Source: Aphodovivens avicola
Lineage (GTDB): Bacteria; Actinomycetota; Coriobacteriia; Coriobacteriales; Eggerthellaceae
Length of the DNA: 64,000 nucleotides
Reading direction: 5' to 3'
Assembly: GCA_018712515.1 (NCBI GenBank)
Contig: DVGW01000049.1
Coordinates: forward strand, 59,063 to 123,062
A model generated the notes under the pieces. The model was not told where the DNA came from and made no database searches. It worked only from the letters and a program-made list of their open reading frames with translations. This document shows positions 8,121-16,477 of this stretch, one piece after another. Within the stretch, counting starts at the first letter, position 1. Every line of letters starts with the position of its first letter. Made by a program: the position numbers and the translations under genes.

Positions 8121-9199
8121 ATGGAAGAAAAGCCTTTTGAGCAGGAGATTGTCATTTCGGAAGAATGTCAGCAGGAAGCGATTGAGGCGACTTCCGATGT
8201 CGTTGTTCCAGGCGAGGATGCCACCGAAGACGAGGCGGAGGAGTTTGCGAACAAGATCGTTCGTCGTCCGCATCCCTGCGTGCTGTGAAAATCGATAGGG
8301 ATGTGTTTCTGAGAACCGAGTTGAGAAAACGTTGACCCGATGCGGATATCGGCCTGGCGTTGAAGGCAACCCCTGCGGAAGCGGGAGTGCCTGCGGAAAC
8401 CATCGACGAGATCGCTCGTGCTGCGGTCGATTTGGAGACGAAGAAGTGTGCCGCGCTTTCGTTTCTCTCCGGCATTCCCGGAGGAGCAGCGCTCGCGGCT
8501 ACGGTGCCTGCCGACCTCGCCCAATATTTCGCGCATGTCATGCGTATCGAGCAGAAGCTCGCCTATATCTACGGATGGCAAACGTTTCTCAACGATGATG
8601 ATGAAGTGGATGATGAAACCGTCATGCAGCTTGTAGTACTGATGGGCGTGATGATGGGTGTCGGCAGCGCAGCGAGCAGCATTTCCAAATTTGCGATGAA
8701 CGTTGCGCAGGCTGGTGTGGTCAAGACGATTCAACGCCAGGCGCTCACCAAGACGACGTTCTATCCGATCATGGAAAGCGTCTTGCGCGTCCTCGGCGTG
8801 AATTTAACCAAGCAGACGTTTGCCAAAACGGTGGGAAAAGTCGTTCCTGTGGTTGGGGGAGCCGTCTCCGGAGGATTGACTTACGCATCCTTCAAGCCGG
8901 GTGCCGAGCGTTTGCGCCGGTACCTTCGGGCTCTGCCGGTGTCGGGGGTGAGCGATGTCCCGGAGGCGACGAATGAGGATAGCGGGCTGAGCATCGTGGC
9001 GGAGAAGGCGCAGGGGGCTGCTTTTGCGATAGGCGTCACTGCCCAAAGCGCGGCTGCGTCTATGGCGGGCCGAGTCGCTCCCGTCAAAGCGTCATCGATC
9101 GACGGCATCGGCAAGATAGGGGCGAGAGCTTCGAGGTCGGCGAAAAAGGGTGGGTCACGTCTCTCGGAAAAGATAGAGAGGCGCCCCGGGGGCGAATAG
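8121..9199 (+). pseudogene. EcsC-family gene broken by a frameshift and a stop
   Basis: ATG 8121 has GGAGG 5 nt upstream and opens a frame that stops at 8286-8288. The rest of the protein continues in another frame from about 8261 (ASLRAVKIDRDVFLRTELRKR), meets an in-frame TGA at 8333-8335, and then runs on to 9199. The downstream part (TPAEAGVP, FLSGIPGGAAL, LAYIYGWQ, ALTKTTFYP, KTVGKVVPVVGGAVSGG) is characteristic of EcsC-family proteins. So one indel near 8261-8285 and one nonsense codon separate a formerly single gene of about 360 residues. TTG 8360 could start a shortened product, but no ribosome site is seen there. EcsC function is poorly defined. Confidence 0.75.
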
Positions 9200-9274
9200 C
9201 TCCCGGCTCCCCCACGTTTCGTTATCTGTTCGGTAGGGGCTCTACTAACGACGCCTGCTTCTTGAAGATCTCCC

Positions 9275-9305
9275 TGTATGTATATACAATAGGTATATAC
9301 ATACA
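9275..9305. promoter_or_regulatory. Perfect palindromic operator of the MazEF module
   Basis: TGTATGTATATAC (9275-9287), spacer AATAG and GTATATACATACA (9293-9305) are perfect 13-bp inverted arms. The site ends at the ribosome site of the antitoxin gene. This is the expected position for MazE or MazEF autoregulation. Confidence 0.8.
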
Positions 9306-9321
9306 AAGGAGGAGGTGCGTC

Positions 9322-9630
9322 ATGGGTGCCACGGTGCAGGCTACGAGGATATCCTCTTGGGGCAATTCGGATGCGGTTAGGATTCCCCGCTCCCTGCTTC
9401 GCCTCGCAGGTCTCAAGGCTGGGGATGATGTCGATATCGTCGTCAATGAACGGAGCAACATCGAGATCGTCCCCAAGGCAAGATCGCATCGAAGGGTCAA
9501 GCCGGCGAAGGGTGTGACATTCGATTCTCTGTTTGCGGGTTACGAGTCCTCTGATAAACCGATCGATTATTCGTCTCCGTGGCTTGGCGACGATCTGGTC
9601 GGCACCGAGTATGAGGCGTGGTCGCGATGA
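9322..9630 (+). CDS. mazE: MazE-type antitoxin (SpoVT/AbrB fold)
   Basis: Antitoxin of a type II module, 102 residues. The N-terminal AbrB-like DNA-binding domain reads TRISSWGNSDAVRIPRSLLR, followed by GLKAGDDVDIVV, the classic MazE layout. The C-terminal half (about 60-102) is acidic and probably wraps the toxin. ATG 9322 follows AAAGGAGGAGG. The stop overlaps the toxin start in an ATGA, so the two are translationally coupled. The perfect palindrome just upstream is the likely autoregulatory site. Confidence 0.9.
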   Translation: MGATVQATRISSWGNSDAVRIPRSLLRLAGLKAGDDVDIVVNERSNIEIVPKARSHRRVKPAKGVTFDSLFAGYESSDKPIDYSSPWLGDDLVGTEYEAWSR

Positions 9631-9977
9631 TCTGCGAGCAGGGGGACATCCTCTCGTTGAACTTCGATCCTTCCAAACGCCACGAGCCGGCAGGAAGGCA
9701 TTATGCGATCGTTCTGAGCCCTTGGGATATCAACAAGCGATGTGCGCTGACGCTTATCGCGCCGGTGACCTCGACCGATAATAGATATCCCTTGCATGTG
9801 CTCATTGCAGACGGCAATCCGATTTTCGGTTTCGTGCAATGCGAGGCGATTCGCGCCGTCGACTTGGGCGTTCGCGAGAGGGAAGGCGCTTTGGAACGCG
9901 TTGGCTCGCTTGACGATGAGACGCTTGCCCACGTGCTCGCGACCGTTCTCGTGGTATTGGGGGTCGAGGATTTATAG
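9627..9977 (+). CDS. mazF: MazF/PemK-type mRNA interferase toxin
   Basis: Predicted sequence-specific ribonuclease toxin, 116 residues. The N-terminus QGDILSLNFDPSKRHEPAGRH followed by YAIVLSP and the strand APVTST match the MazF/PemK beta-barrel. The usual FVQCEAIRAVDLG strand is also present. It starts at ATG 9627, overlapping the antitoxin stop. A strong hairpin terminator follows at 10003-10041. Cleavage specificity cannot be predicted from sequence. Confidence 0.9.
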   Translation: MICEQGDILSLNFDPSKRHEPAGRHYAIVLSPWDINKRCALTLIAPVTSTDNRYPLHVLIADGNPIFGFVQCEAIRAVDLGVREREGALERVGSLDDETLAHVLATVLVVLGVEDL

Positions 9978-10002
9978 CTTCTGGCTGCAGATGCGTAACG
10001 CA

Positions 10003-10041
10003 GAAGCGCCCGGACGGCTGTCGGTGCCGTCCGGGCGCTTC
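10003..10041. terminator. Strong hairpin between convergent mazF and purF-like genes
   Basis: GAAGCGCCCGGACGG (10003-10017) and CCGTCCGGGCGCTTC (10027-10041) form a perfect 15-bp stem with a 9-nt loop. It lies between convergent genes and can serve both directions. There is only a weak T tract. Confidence 0.75.
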
Positions 10042-10072
10042 GCTCGTTGGGTCGGTTATGAGGCCTTCCGCC

Positions 10073-11497
10073 TTACTCCTTGCCGTCCCAGCAGTACGTG
10101 CAGATCTTCTTGGGGTCGATGCCGATGGCCTCGATCATGCCCTGCAGCGACTGGTAGCCCAGCGAGTCGAAGCCCATCTGCTCGCAGATGCTCTTGAGCA
10201 GGCATTTGCCGCGCTCGGTGGAGCTGTCGGCGTACTCGTCCAGGTGCTTGTCGCCCTCTTCGCCTTCCAGCTCGCGCACGACGCGGCGGGCGATCAGGTC
10301 CATGTCCGACTTGCCGCGCGAGAAGCTCAGGTACTTGCAGCTGAACATGATCGGCGGGCAGGCCGAGCGCATGTGCACCTCGGCAGCGCCGGCCTTGTAG
10401 AGGAAGTCGACCGTCTCGCGCAGCTGCGTGCCGCGGACGATGGAGTCGTCGACGAACAGCAGCTTCTTGTCCTTGATGAGCTCGGGCACCGGCACCTGCT
10501 TCATATGCGCGATGCGGTCGCGGATGCGCTGGTCGCTCGGCATGAACGAGCGCGGCCACGTGGGCGTGTACTTGATGAACGGGCGGGCGAACTGCGTGCC
10601 ACTCTCGGTGGAGTAGCCGATCGCGTGCGGCACGCCGGAGTCGGGCACGCCGGCGACGTAGTCGACGTCGGGCAGGGTGCCGGCCGCCGCCTCGTCGCGC
10701 GCCATGATGGCGCCGTTGTTGTAGCGCATGACCTCGACGTTGACGCCCTCGTAGTTGGAGTTGGGATATCCGTAGTACACCCAGAGGAACGCGCAGATCT
10801 TCATGTCGTCGCCGGCGGGCGCGATCGTCTCGTAGCCCTCGGCGGTGACGCGCACGATCTCGGCGGGCCCCAGCTCGTACTCGTCGGCGTAGCCGAGCTT
10901 CTGGTAGGCGAACGACTCGAACGACACGCAGTAGCCGTCGGCGTCCTTGCCGATGAGGATCGGGAGGCGTCCCCGGTTGTCGCGCGCCGCGATGATCTCG
11001 CCGTCCTCGGTCATGATGAGCACCGTGAGCGAGCCGTCGATCATCTGCTGGGCGTAGCGGATGCCGTCGATGAAGTTGTCCTTCTGGCAGATCAGCGCGC
11101 CGATGAGCTCGGTGTCGTTGACCTTGCCGGAGCTCATGGCCATGAACTGGTGGTCGCCGCCGTCGAAGCACGCCTTGACCAGCTCCTCGGCGTTGTTGAT
11201 GGCGCTCACCGTGGTCAGCGCGAACACGCCCATGCGCGAGCGGATGAGCAGGGGCTGGGGATCGGTGTCGCTGATGCAGCCGATGCCGCACGTGCCGTGG
11301 AACGTCGCCAGGTCGTCTTCGAACTTGGTGCGGAACGGCGTGTTCTCGATGGAGTGGATCTCGCGCTGGAACCCGTCCTGCTCGTCGCGCAGCACCATGC
11401 CGGCGCGCTTGGTGCCCAGATGCGAGTGGTAGTCGACTCCGAAGAACACGTCCAAAACGACATCGCGATGCGACGTTGCGCCGAAGAATGCGCCCAT
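10073..11497 (-). CDS. PurF-like amidophosphoribosyltransferase lacking the N-terminal Cys
   Basis: A 474-residue homologue of glutamine PRPP amidotransferase, the first step of purine synthesis. The C-terminal phosphoribosyltransferase domain is intact, with the PRPP motif LLFVDDSIVRGTQ. The N-terminal glutaminase-like domain begins MGAFFGATSHRD. Active PurF needs Cys as the first mature residue and there is none here, so glutamine hydrolysis by this chain is doubtful. It may use ammonia, a partner glutaminase or have another role. The start is fixed by GGGGGTT upstream of ATG 11497. It is a single-gene unit. Confidence 0.82.
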   Translation of the reverse strand: MGAFFGATSHRDVVLDVFFGVDYHSHLGTKRAGMVLRDEQDGFQREIHSIENTPFRTKFEDDLATFHGTCGIGCISDTDPQPLLIRSRMGVFALTTVSAINNAEELVKACFDGGDHQFMAMSSGKVNDTELIGALICQKDNFIDGIRYAQQMIDGSLTVLIMTEDGEIIAARDNRGRLPILIGKDADGYCVSFESFAYQKLGYADEYELGPAEIVRVTAEGYETIAPAGDDMKICAFLWVYYGYPNSNYEGVNVEVMRYNNGAIMARDEAAAGTLPDVDYVAGVPDSGVPHAIGYSTESGTQFARPFIKYTPTWPRSFMPSDQRIRDRIAHMKQVPVPELIKDKKLLFVDDSIVRGTQLRETVDFLYKAGAAEVHMRSACPPIMFSCKYLSFSRGKSDMDLIARRVVRELEGEEGDKHLDEYADSSTERGKCLLKSICEQMGFDSLGYQSLQGMIEAIGIDPKKICTYCWDGKE

Positions 11498-11675
11498 TTC
11501 AACCCCCTGCGGTAGTACCCGATTCCTCGCCTTGCGAAAAACGCAATTGTACGAGATGGATCAAGTATACGAGCATCACGGGAGCGAATCATGAATAAAT
11601 GCACAGAATGCCAGATAGCGCCCGTCGTCGGGGGATTCGTCCATGACCGTCTCTTTTCGCGTCCCTGAGAAGCAA

Positions 11676-11691
11676 GCATGCTATACTCATG
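11676..11691 (+). promoter_or_regulatory. -10 element inside an inverted repeat, VapBC-like operon
   Basis: GCATG (11676-11680) and CATGC (11687-11691) flank the -10 hexamer TATACT (11682-11687). A third CATG follows at 11698. This fits an autoregulated toxin-antitoxin promoter. No clear -35 is seen. Confidence 0.5.
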
Positions 11692-11734
11692 CCAAAGCAT
11701 GAAAAACGGAGGAATTCGCGGAAAGGAGGGCGCC

Positions 11735-12118
11735 ATGCCCGCGTTGCAAGTGAAGGATTTCCCTGCCGAGCTGTATGAGGAGCTGCGCGTTTGCGCAGCG
11801 GCGGAGGATCGCAGCATCTCCCAGCAGACGGTGCGCATCCTGCGCGAGTACCTGCGCGCGTATCGCCAGATCGGAGGCCGGACTGGTTGGGTGGTCGTGC
11901 CCGTGGAGCGCGAAGAGATCCGCCACGGCGATCGGCGAAGGACGGCGGAGGAGGAGCGTCAAGCCCGCATCGAGCACAGGAAGAAGGTGCTCGAGCGGAT
12001 CGATGCGAGGCCGTATATCGAGATCCCCGACGATTTTCCGTCTGCCGCCGAAATCGTTCGACAGATGCGCGAAGAACGCGATGACCAGATCGTTCCGGAA
12101 TTGGCAGGTATCCGATGA
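11735..12118 (+). CDS. FitA/VapB-like antitoxin
   Basis: A 127-residue antitoxin candidate. The N-terminus MPALQVKDFPAELYEELR followed by the SISQQTVRILREYL helix resembles the ribbon-helix-helix domain of FitA-type antitoxins. The long basic/acidic C-terminus is a likely toxin-binding arm and is longer than usual. GAAAGGAGGG precedes ATG 11735. The stop overlaps the start of the PIN toxin as ATGA. Confidence 0.85.
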   Translation: MPALQVKDFPAELYEELRVCAAAEDRSISQQTVRILREYLRAYRQIGGRTGWVVVPVEREEIRHGDRRRTAEEERQARIEHRKKVLERIDARPYIEIPDDFPSAAEIVRQMREERDDQIVPELAGIR

Positions 12119-12522
12119 TTGTTTTGGACTGCAGCGCCGCCGTTGAAATGGCTCGGAAAACCAGCCGGGGGTTGGGGTTCAGGGGCCTTGTGCTGGAGGG
12201 CGAGCGGATAATCGCTTCGGAGCTCCTTCGAGCCGAGACCAGGAATGCGCTGTGGAAATACGTGCACTCCGGCATGATGACCGAGGAAGAGGCGGAAGGG
12301 ATCATAGAAGACGCCCTCGACCTCGTCGACGAGTTCGTCCCCCTCGAGGAGAACGCCGCCGAGGCTTTCGCCGAAGCGGTGCGCCAAGACCACTCCGTGT
12401 ACGACATGTTCTACCTCACGCTCGTGCGCCGCAACGCCGCCACGTTGTTCTCCGCCGATAAGAAGCTCGTGGCGCTCTGCGAGGAAATGAAGCTCGACTG
12501 CGTGGCGGAGGAGCCGCTCTAG
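12115..12522 (+). CDS. vapC: VapC-type PIN-domain toxin
   Basis: A 135-residue PIN-domain ribonuclease toxin. The acidic metal-binding residues of the fold are visible: Asp5 in IVLDCSAAVE, Glu near 41 in LLRAETRNAL, and Asp in the HSVYDMFYLTLVRR stretch near 100, with a further Asp in SADKKL. It starts within the antitoxin stop (ATGA), so the pair is coupled. RNA target is unknown. Confidence 0.92.
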   Translation: MIVLDCSAAVEMARKTSRGLGFRGLVLEGERIIASELLRAETRNALWKYVHSGMMTEEEAEGIIEDALDLVDEFVPLEENAAEAFAEAVRQDHSVYDMFYLTLVRRNAATLFSADKKLVALCEEMKLDCVAEEPL

Positions 12523-12693
12523 GCTATAATCTGCCCTCGTTCGCCGTCCGCGCGCAACGCGTGCGGGCGGGGTCGATCGACCGTTGCTTGAGGGATGCGC
12601 CTTCGAAGGCGCTTGTCCGGATGCGGGCGGATTGACCAAGCGGGTACGGGATGAGATGCGGACGAGGGGGTGCGACGCGAGGTGGAGCGATCG

Positions 12694-13728
12694 ATGAGCG
12701 GTGCCAAGTTCACCGGAGCGCTCGCGCTGCTCGTCGCCGCGTTCGTGTGGGGCATGTCGTTCCCGGCGCAATCCGCCGCGTCGGAGGTGGTCGGGCCGTT
12801 CACGTTCATCGCCGGCAAAAGCTCGGTCGCGTGCCTGTTCGCCTTGGGGATGATCGCCGTGCGCCGCGCGACGCGCCGCGACGGCTTACGGCGCACGGCG
12901 GCGCCCCCGTCCGAGTCGAACGCTGCACCGTCCTCCGCGGACGCATCCGGAAACGGCAGCGCCCGCAGCCGCACCGACGCCGGCATCGGCCGCGGAGCTT
13001 CCGCAGGCTTCCTCTCGACCCATCGCCGCCTCATCATCGGCGGCGTCATCTGCGGCATCGTGCTGTTCGCCGCCGACAACTGCCAGCAGGCGGGCATCTC
13101 GTCGTATCCCCCCGAGGCCGCCGCGTCGGGCCGCGCGGGGTTCCTCACCGCGGTCTACGTCGTGATCGTCGCGCTGCTCGCCCGCTTCATGGGGCGCAAG
13201 CTGCATCCGGCGGTTGTCGCGGCCGTGTTCGTGTGCCTGGCGGGGATGTACCTGCTGTGCGTGCCGCTTGACCAGGGATTCTCCGGCGTCTATCTGGGCG
13301 ATGTCATCATGCTCGTGGGTGCGCTGTTCTATTCGCTCCATATCCTCGCGGTCGGGCGCTTCGCGCTCGAGGACGCGTTGTGGCTCTCGGCGATCCAGTT
13401 CTGCACGAGCGCCGCGCTGTCGTCTGCCTGCGCGCTCGCCGTCGAGGGCGCCACGCCGCTCGACGCCCTGCCGGCGCTTCTGCCGATCCTGTACGTGGGC
13501 ATCTTCTCGACGGGTCTGGGCTACACGCTCCAGAACATCGGCCAGCGCACCGTCGACGAGGCGCCGGCTGCCATCCTCATGAGCCTGGAGTCGGTGTTCG
13601 CCGCGCTGGGCGGATGGGCGCTTCTGGGCGAGAGCATGTCGGGCGCGGAGCTCGCGGGCTGCGCGCTCGTGTTCGCCGCCGTGCTGCTGGCGCAGCTTCC
13701 CCAGTTCAAACGTGCGCGTTCGTCGTGA
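12694..13728 (+). CDS. EamA/DMT-family transporter
   Basis: Ten-helix drug/metabolite-type inner-membrane transporter, about 344 residues, with two EamA repeats. The first repeat opens ALLVAAFVWGMSFPAQ. A hydrophilic insert of about 55 residues, rich in Ser, Arg and Ala, lies between the second and third helices, which is longer than usual. The second repeat contains the typical SLESVFAALGGWALLGE motif. ATG 12694 is preceded by AGGTGGAG; a GTG at 12670 is an alternative. Substrate cannot be predicted. Confidence 0.88.
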   Translation: MSGAKFTGALALLVAAFVWGMSFPAQSAASEVVGPFTFIAGKSSVACLFALGMIAVRRATRRDGLRRTAAPPSESNAAPSSADASGNGSARSRTDAGIGRGASAGFLSTHRRLIIGGVICGIVLFAADNCQQAGISSYPPEAAASGRAGFLTAVYVVIVALLARFMGRKLHPAVVAAVFVCLAGMYLLCVPLDQGFSGVYLGDVIMLVGALFYSLHILAVGRFALEDALWLSAIQFCTSAALSSACALAVEGATPLDALPALLPILYVGIFSTGLGYTLQNIGQRTVDEAPAAILMSLESVFAALGGWALLGESMSGAELAGCALVFAAVLLAQLPQFKRARSS

Positions 13729-13801
13729 AGCCCGCTGAGGGCGCGGGGATGTTTGCTATAGTGGTAGCCGCATCGTTTCATCTGCGAAAAGAAAGAACGA
13801 T

Positions 13802-15082
13802 ATGTCTCTGATCGTATGCAAATTCGGCGGCACGTCGGTGGCTTCGCCCGAGCGCATCAAGAAGGTCGCGCAGCGGCTCGTCATGCGTCGGCAGGAGGGT
13901 CACCAGGTGGTCGCCGTCGTGTCCGCCATGGGCAAAACCACCGACGAGCTCGTCGGCCTTGCCGCGGCGCTCAACAGCGATCCTCCCGCGCGCGAGATGG
14001 ACCGCCTCCTGTCCACGGGCGAGCAGGTGTCCATGACGCTTCTCGCCATGGCAATCGAGGCGCGCGGCTACAAGGCGATGAGCTTCACCGGACGCCAGGC
14101 GGGCATCGAAACCGACGGCACCCATGCCAAGGCCAAGATCGTGAAGGTCCACAACGAGCGCATCATGGACGCGCTCTCGCGCGGCTACATCCCCGTGGTC
14201 GCCGGCTTCCAGGGCATCGACGCCGCCGGCGACATCACCACGCTCGGCCGCGGCGGCTCCGACACCACGGCGGTCGCGGTTGCCTGGGGCATCGGCGCCG
14301 ACGTGTGCGAGATCTACTCCGACGTCGACGGCGTCTACACCGCCGATCCGCGCATCTGCCCACGCGCCAAGAAGCTCGACCAGATCTCCTACGAGGACAT
14401 GCTGGAGCTTTCCGGCGCCGGCGCCGGCGTGCTGCAGATGCGCGCCGTCGAGTTCGCGCGCAAATTCGACGTCGTCATCCATTCGCGCTCGGCGTTCTCC
14501 GACGCGGAGGGCACCTACATCAAGGAGGAAACCGACATGATGGAAGAAGCCGTCATCACCGGCATCGCGCACGACACGTCCGAGGTCAAGGTGACCATCC
14601 GCGGCGTGCCCGACACGTCGGGCGTGGCGGCCAAGGTGTTCAGCGCGCTGGCGGGCAACGCGGTCAGCGTCGACATGATCATCCAGAACGTGTCGGAGGA
14701 CGGCCTCACCGACATCAGCTTCACGTGCCCCGGCGGCGATCTCAAGCGCGCCGAGGAGACGCTCTCGCGCGTGCTGCCCGACATCAAGGCGCGCGAGTAC
14801 GTGGTCGACAAGGACATCGCCAAGGTGAGCCTGGTCGGCACGGGCATGAAGTCCTCCCCGGGCGTCGCCGCCAAGGCGTTCAGCACGCTCGGCGAGAACA
14901 ACATCAACATCCTGGCGATCTCCACCTCGCCGATCCGCCTATCGGTGGTGATCGACTCCGCCCAGGTGGCGGAGGCGGTCCGCTGCCTGCACACCGCGTT
15001 CGGCCTGGATTCCGACAGCGTGTTCGAGGAGACGCAGCTGTCCGCCGAGGAGATCGCGGCGAAGATGAACAAGGGCCGTTAG
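13802..15082 (+). CDS. lysC: Aspartate kinase
   Basis: First enzyme of the aspartate family pathway (Lys, Thr, Met, diaminopimelate): phosphorylates aspartate with ATP. The 426-residue chain starts VCKFGGTSVA, the signature of the amino-acid kinase domain, with LSTGEQVS and GRGGSDTTAVA motifs following. Two ACT domains occupy about 265-400, which suggests end-product feedback. A TATAGT -10 (13757-13762) and a purine-rich site AAAGAAAGAACG precede ATG 13802. The next gene encodes the following enzyme of the pathway. Confidence 0.97.
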   Translation: MSLIVCKFGGTSVASPERIKKVAQRLVMRRQEGHQVVAVVSAMGKTTDELVGLAAALNSDPPAREMDRLLSTGEQVSMTLLAMAIEARGYKAMSFTGRQAGIETDGTHAKAKIVKVHNERIMDALSRGYIPVVAGFQGIDAAGDITTLGRGGSDTTAVAVAWGIGADVCEIYSDVDGVYTADPRICPRAKKLDQISYEDMLELSGAGAGVLQMRAVEFARKFDVVIHSRSAFSDAEGTYIKEETDMMEEAVITGIAHDTSEVKVTIRGVPDTSGVAAKVFSALAGNAVSVDMIIQNVSEDGLTDISFTCPGGDLKRAEETLSRVLPDIKAREYVVDKDIAKVSLVGTGMKSSPGVAAKAFSTLGENNINILAISTSPIRLSVVIDSAQVAEAVRCLHTAFGLDSDSVFEETQLSAEEIAAKMNKGR

Positions 15083-15097
15083 CCCACCGTCCCCCGG

Positions 15098-15130
15098 AAT
15101 GAGAAAAAGGGACAGTCACTTTTTCTCATT
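15098..15130. repeat. 33-bp dispersed palindrome, copy 2
   Basis: AATGAGAAAAAG (15098-15109) and CTTTTTCTCATT (15119-15130) lie between lysC and asd. As an intra-operon hairpin it could reduce readthrough or protect the lysC message. Confidence 0.9.
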
Positions 15131-15156
15131 TGACGAAGAACAAGGAGCGGGTTGCT

Positions 15157-16209
15157 ATGTGGAACAAAGAGATGCCGGCGCGGCCGGTGGTCGCGGTCGC
15201 CGGTGCCACGGGCGCCGTGGGCCTGGAGTTTTTGAAAGTGCTGCATGACCTGGACTTCCCGGCGAGCGAGGTGCGCGCTCTGGCGAGCGCCCGCAGCGCG
15301 GGCAAGAAGCTCGCGTTCGACGGCTGCGGCGATGTGCCCGCTGGCGAGCTGACCGTCCAGGAAATGACGCCCGAGAGCTTCGAGGGCGTCGACATCGCGC
15401 TGTTCAGCTGCGGCGCCGAGGTGTCCAAGCAGATGCGTCAGGCCGTGGTCGACGCGGGCGCCGTGATGATCGACAACTCCAGCGCATTCCGCATGGACGA
15501 GGACGTGCCGCTGGTGGTTCCCGAGGTCAACCCGGGCGACCTCGATTGGCACTCCGGCGTCATCGCCAACCCCAACTGCTCCACGATCCAGATGGTCGTG
15601 GCGCTCAAGCCGCTCTACGACCTGGCGCGCATCAAGCGCGTGGTCGTGTCGACCTACCAGGCGGCTTCCGGAGCGGGCGCTCCCGCCATGAAGGAGCTCT
15701 ACAACCAGACCGAGGAGTACCTGGGCGGCGCCGATGACGACCACCTGACCGTCGAGGCGTTCCAGCATCGCATCGCGTTCAACTGCATCCCGCATATCGA
15801 CAAGTTCTTCGACGACGGCTCCACCAAAGAGGAGTGGAAGATGGTCGTCGAGACCAAGAAGATCATGGGCGACGACGGCATCAAGGTCGCTGCGACCTGC
15901 GTGCGCGTGCCCGTGCTGCGCTGCCACGGTGAGTCGATCAACGTCGAGTTCGAAAGCGACGTCACGCCCGAGCAGGCGCGCGAGGCGCTGGCCGCCGCGC
16001 CCGGCGTCGAGGTGATGGACGACCCCGCCAACAATGAGTACCCCATGCCCGGCCTGCTCGCCGGCACCGACGAGACCTACGTCGGCCGCATCCGCCGCGA
16101 CGACACGGTCGACCACGGCCTGGCGTTCTGGGTGGTGGCGGATCAGATCCGCAAGGGCGCCGCTCTCAACGCGGTGCAGATCGCGCAGCTTCTCGTTCCG
16201 TCGGTCTAA
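15157..16209 (+). CDS. asd: Aspartate-semialdehyde dehydrogenase
   Basis: Second enzyme of the aspartate pathway: reduces aspartyl phosphate to the semialdehyde with NADPH. The 350-residue chain has the nucleotide fold VAVAGATGAVG near the start and the catalytic Cys in ANPNCSTIQ, then a His-containing dimerisation region. ATG 15157 has AAGGAG upstream; a TTG at 15130 lies inside the palindrome and is not favoured. Together with lysC it forms a two-gene unit separated by the 33-bp palindrome. Confidence 0.97.
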   Translation: MWNKEMPARPVVAVAGATGAVGLEFLKVLHDLDFPASEVRALASARSAGKKLAFDGCGDVPAGELTVQEMTPESFEGVDIALFSCGAEVSKQMRQAVVDAGAVMIDNSSAFRMDEDVPLVVPEVNPGDLDWHSGVIANPNCSTIQMVVALKPLYDLARIKRVVVSTYQAASGAGAPAMKELYNQTEEYLGGADDDHLTVEAFQHRIAFNCIPHIDKFFDDGSTKEEWKMVVETKKIMGDDGIKVAATCVRVPVLRCHGESINVEFESDVTPEQAREALAAAPGVEVMDDPANNEYPMPGLLAGTDETYVGRIRRDDTVDHGLAFWVVADQIRKGAALNAVQIAQLLVPSV

Positions 16210-16231
16210 CGACTGACGGAACCGCTCGCCC

Positions 16232-16342
16232 GCTGAAAAGGGCTGAGGCACTCCGCCTTCGCACGATCCTCGGAGCTCACGTGCCAAAGCACGCTTCGCC
16301 CCGACGATCCCGCGAATGCGAAGCACCTCAGCCCTTTTCAGC
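16232..16342. repeat. Long folded intergenic element, copy A
   Basis: Arms GCTGAAAAGGGCTGAGG (16232-16248) and CCTCAGCCCTTTTCAGC (16326-16342) are perfect inverted 17-mers about 77 bp apart. The inner part contains AAGCACGCTTCGCC...CGATCC, also seen in related form near 20758 and 35721. It may terminate asd. It looks like one copy of a structured repeat family. Confidence 0.7.
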
Positions 16343-16402
16343 TACTTGCGCTCGACCTATTCGACAAAAAGAGGGAGCGGCCGGGTTTCTTCTCGCAAAA
16401 TA

Positions 16403-16434
16403 AGACCTGGTAGCTGATGCTGCCAGGTCTTTTT
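16403..16434 (+). terminator. Rho-independent terminator downstream of asd
   Basis: AGACCTGG (16403-16410) ... CCAGGTCT (16423-16430) with an inner AGC/GCT pair and a following TTTT. The stem is about 11 bp with one mismatch. The gap between asd and the next convergent gene (16210-16475) holds this hairpin and two repeats, no gene. Confidence 0.8.
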
Positions 16435-16444
16435 AGTGGAGCGG

Positions 16445-16477
16445 AATGAGAAAAAGGGACTGTCCCTTTTTCTCATT
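16445..16477. repeat. 33-bp dispersed palindrome, copy 3
   Basis: Here the palindrome is almost perfect: 16-bp arms (AATGAGAAAAAGGGAC and its complement) around a single central base. It overlaps the stop codon of the minus-strand gene that ends at 16476, so the repeat forms the 3' end of that reading frame. Confidence 0.92.

Noticed and set aside
8333..8335. Selenocysteine in the EcsC-type gene
   Set aside because: The first folded loop is only about 7 nt from the TGA, too close for a bacterial SECIS, and a separate frameshift is also present. Decay explains it better.
10058..11515. Long plus-strand open frame opposite the PurF-like gene
   Set aside because: Antisense of a recognised gene. 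The translation has no family motif.
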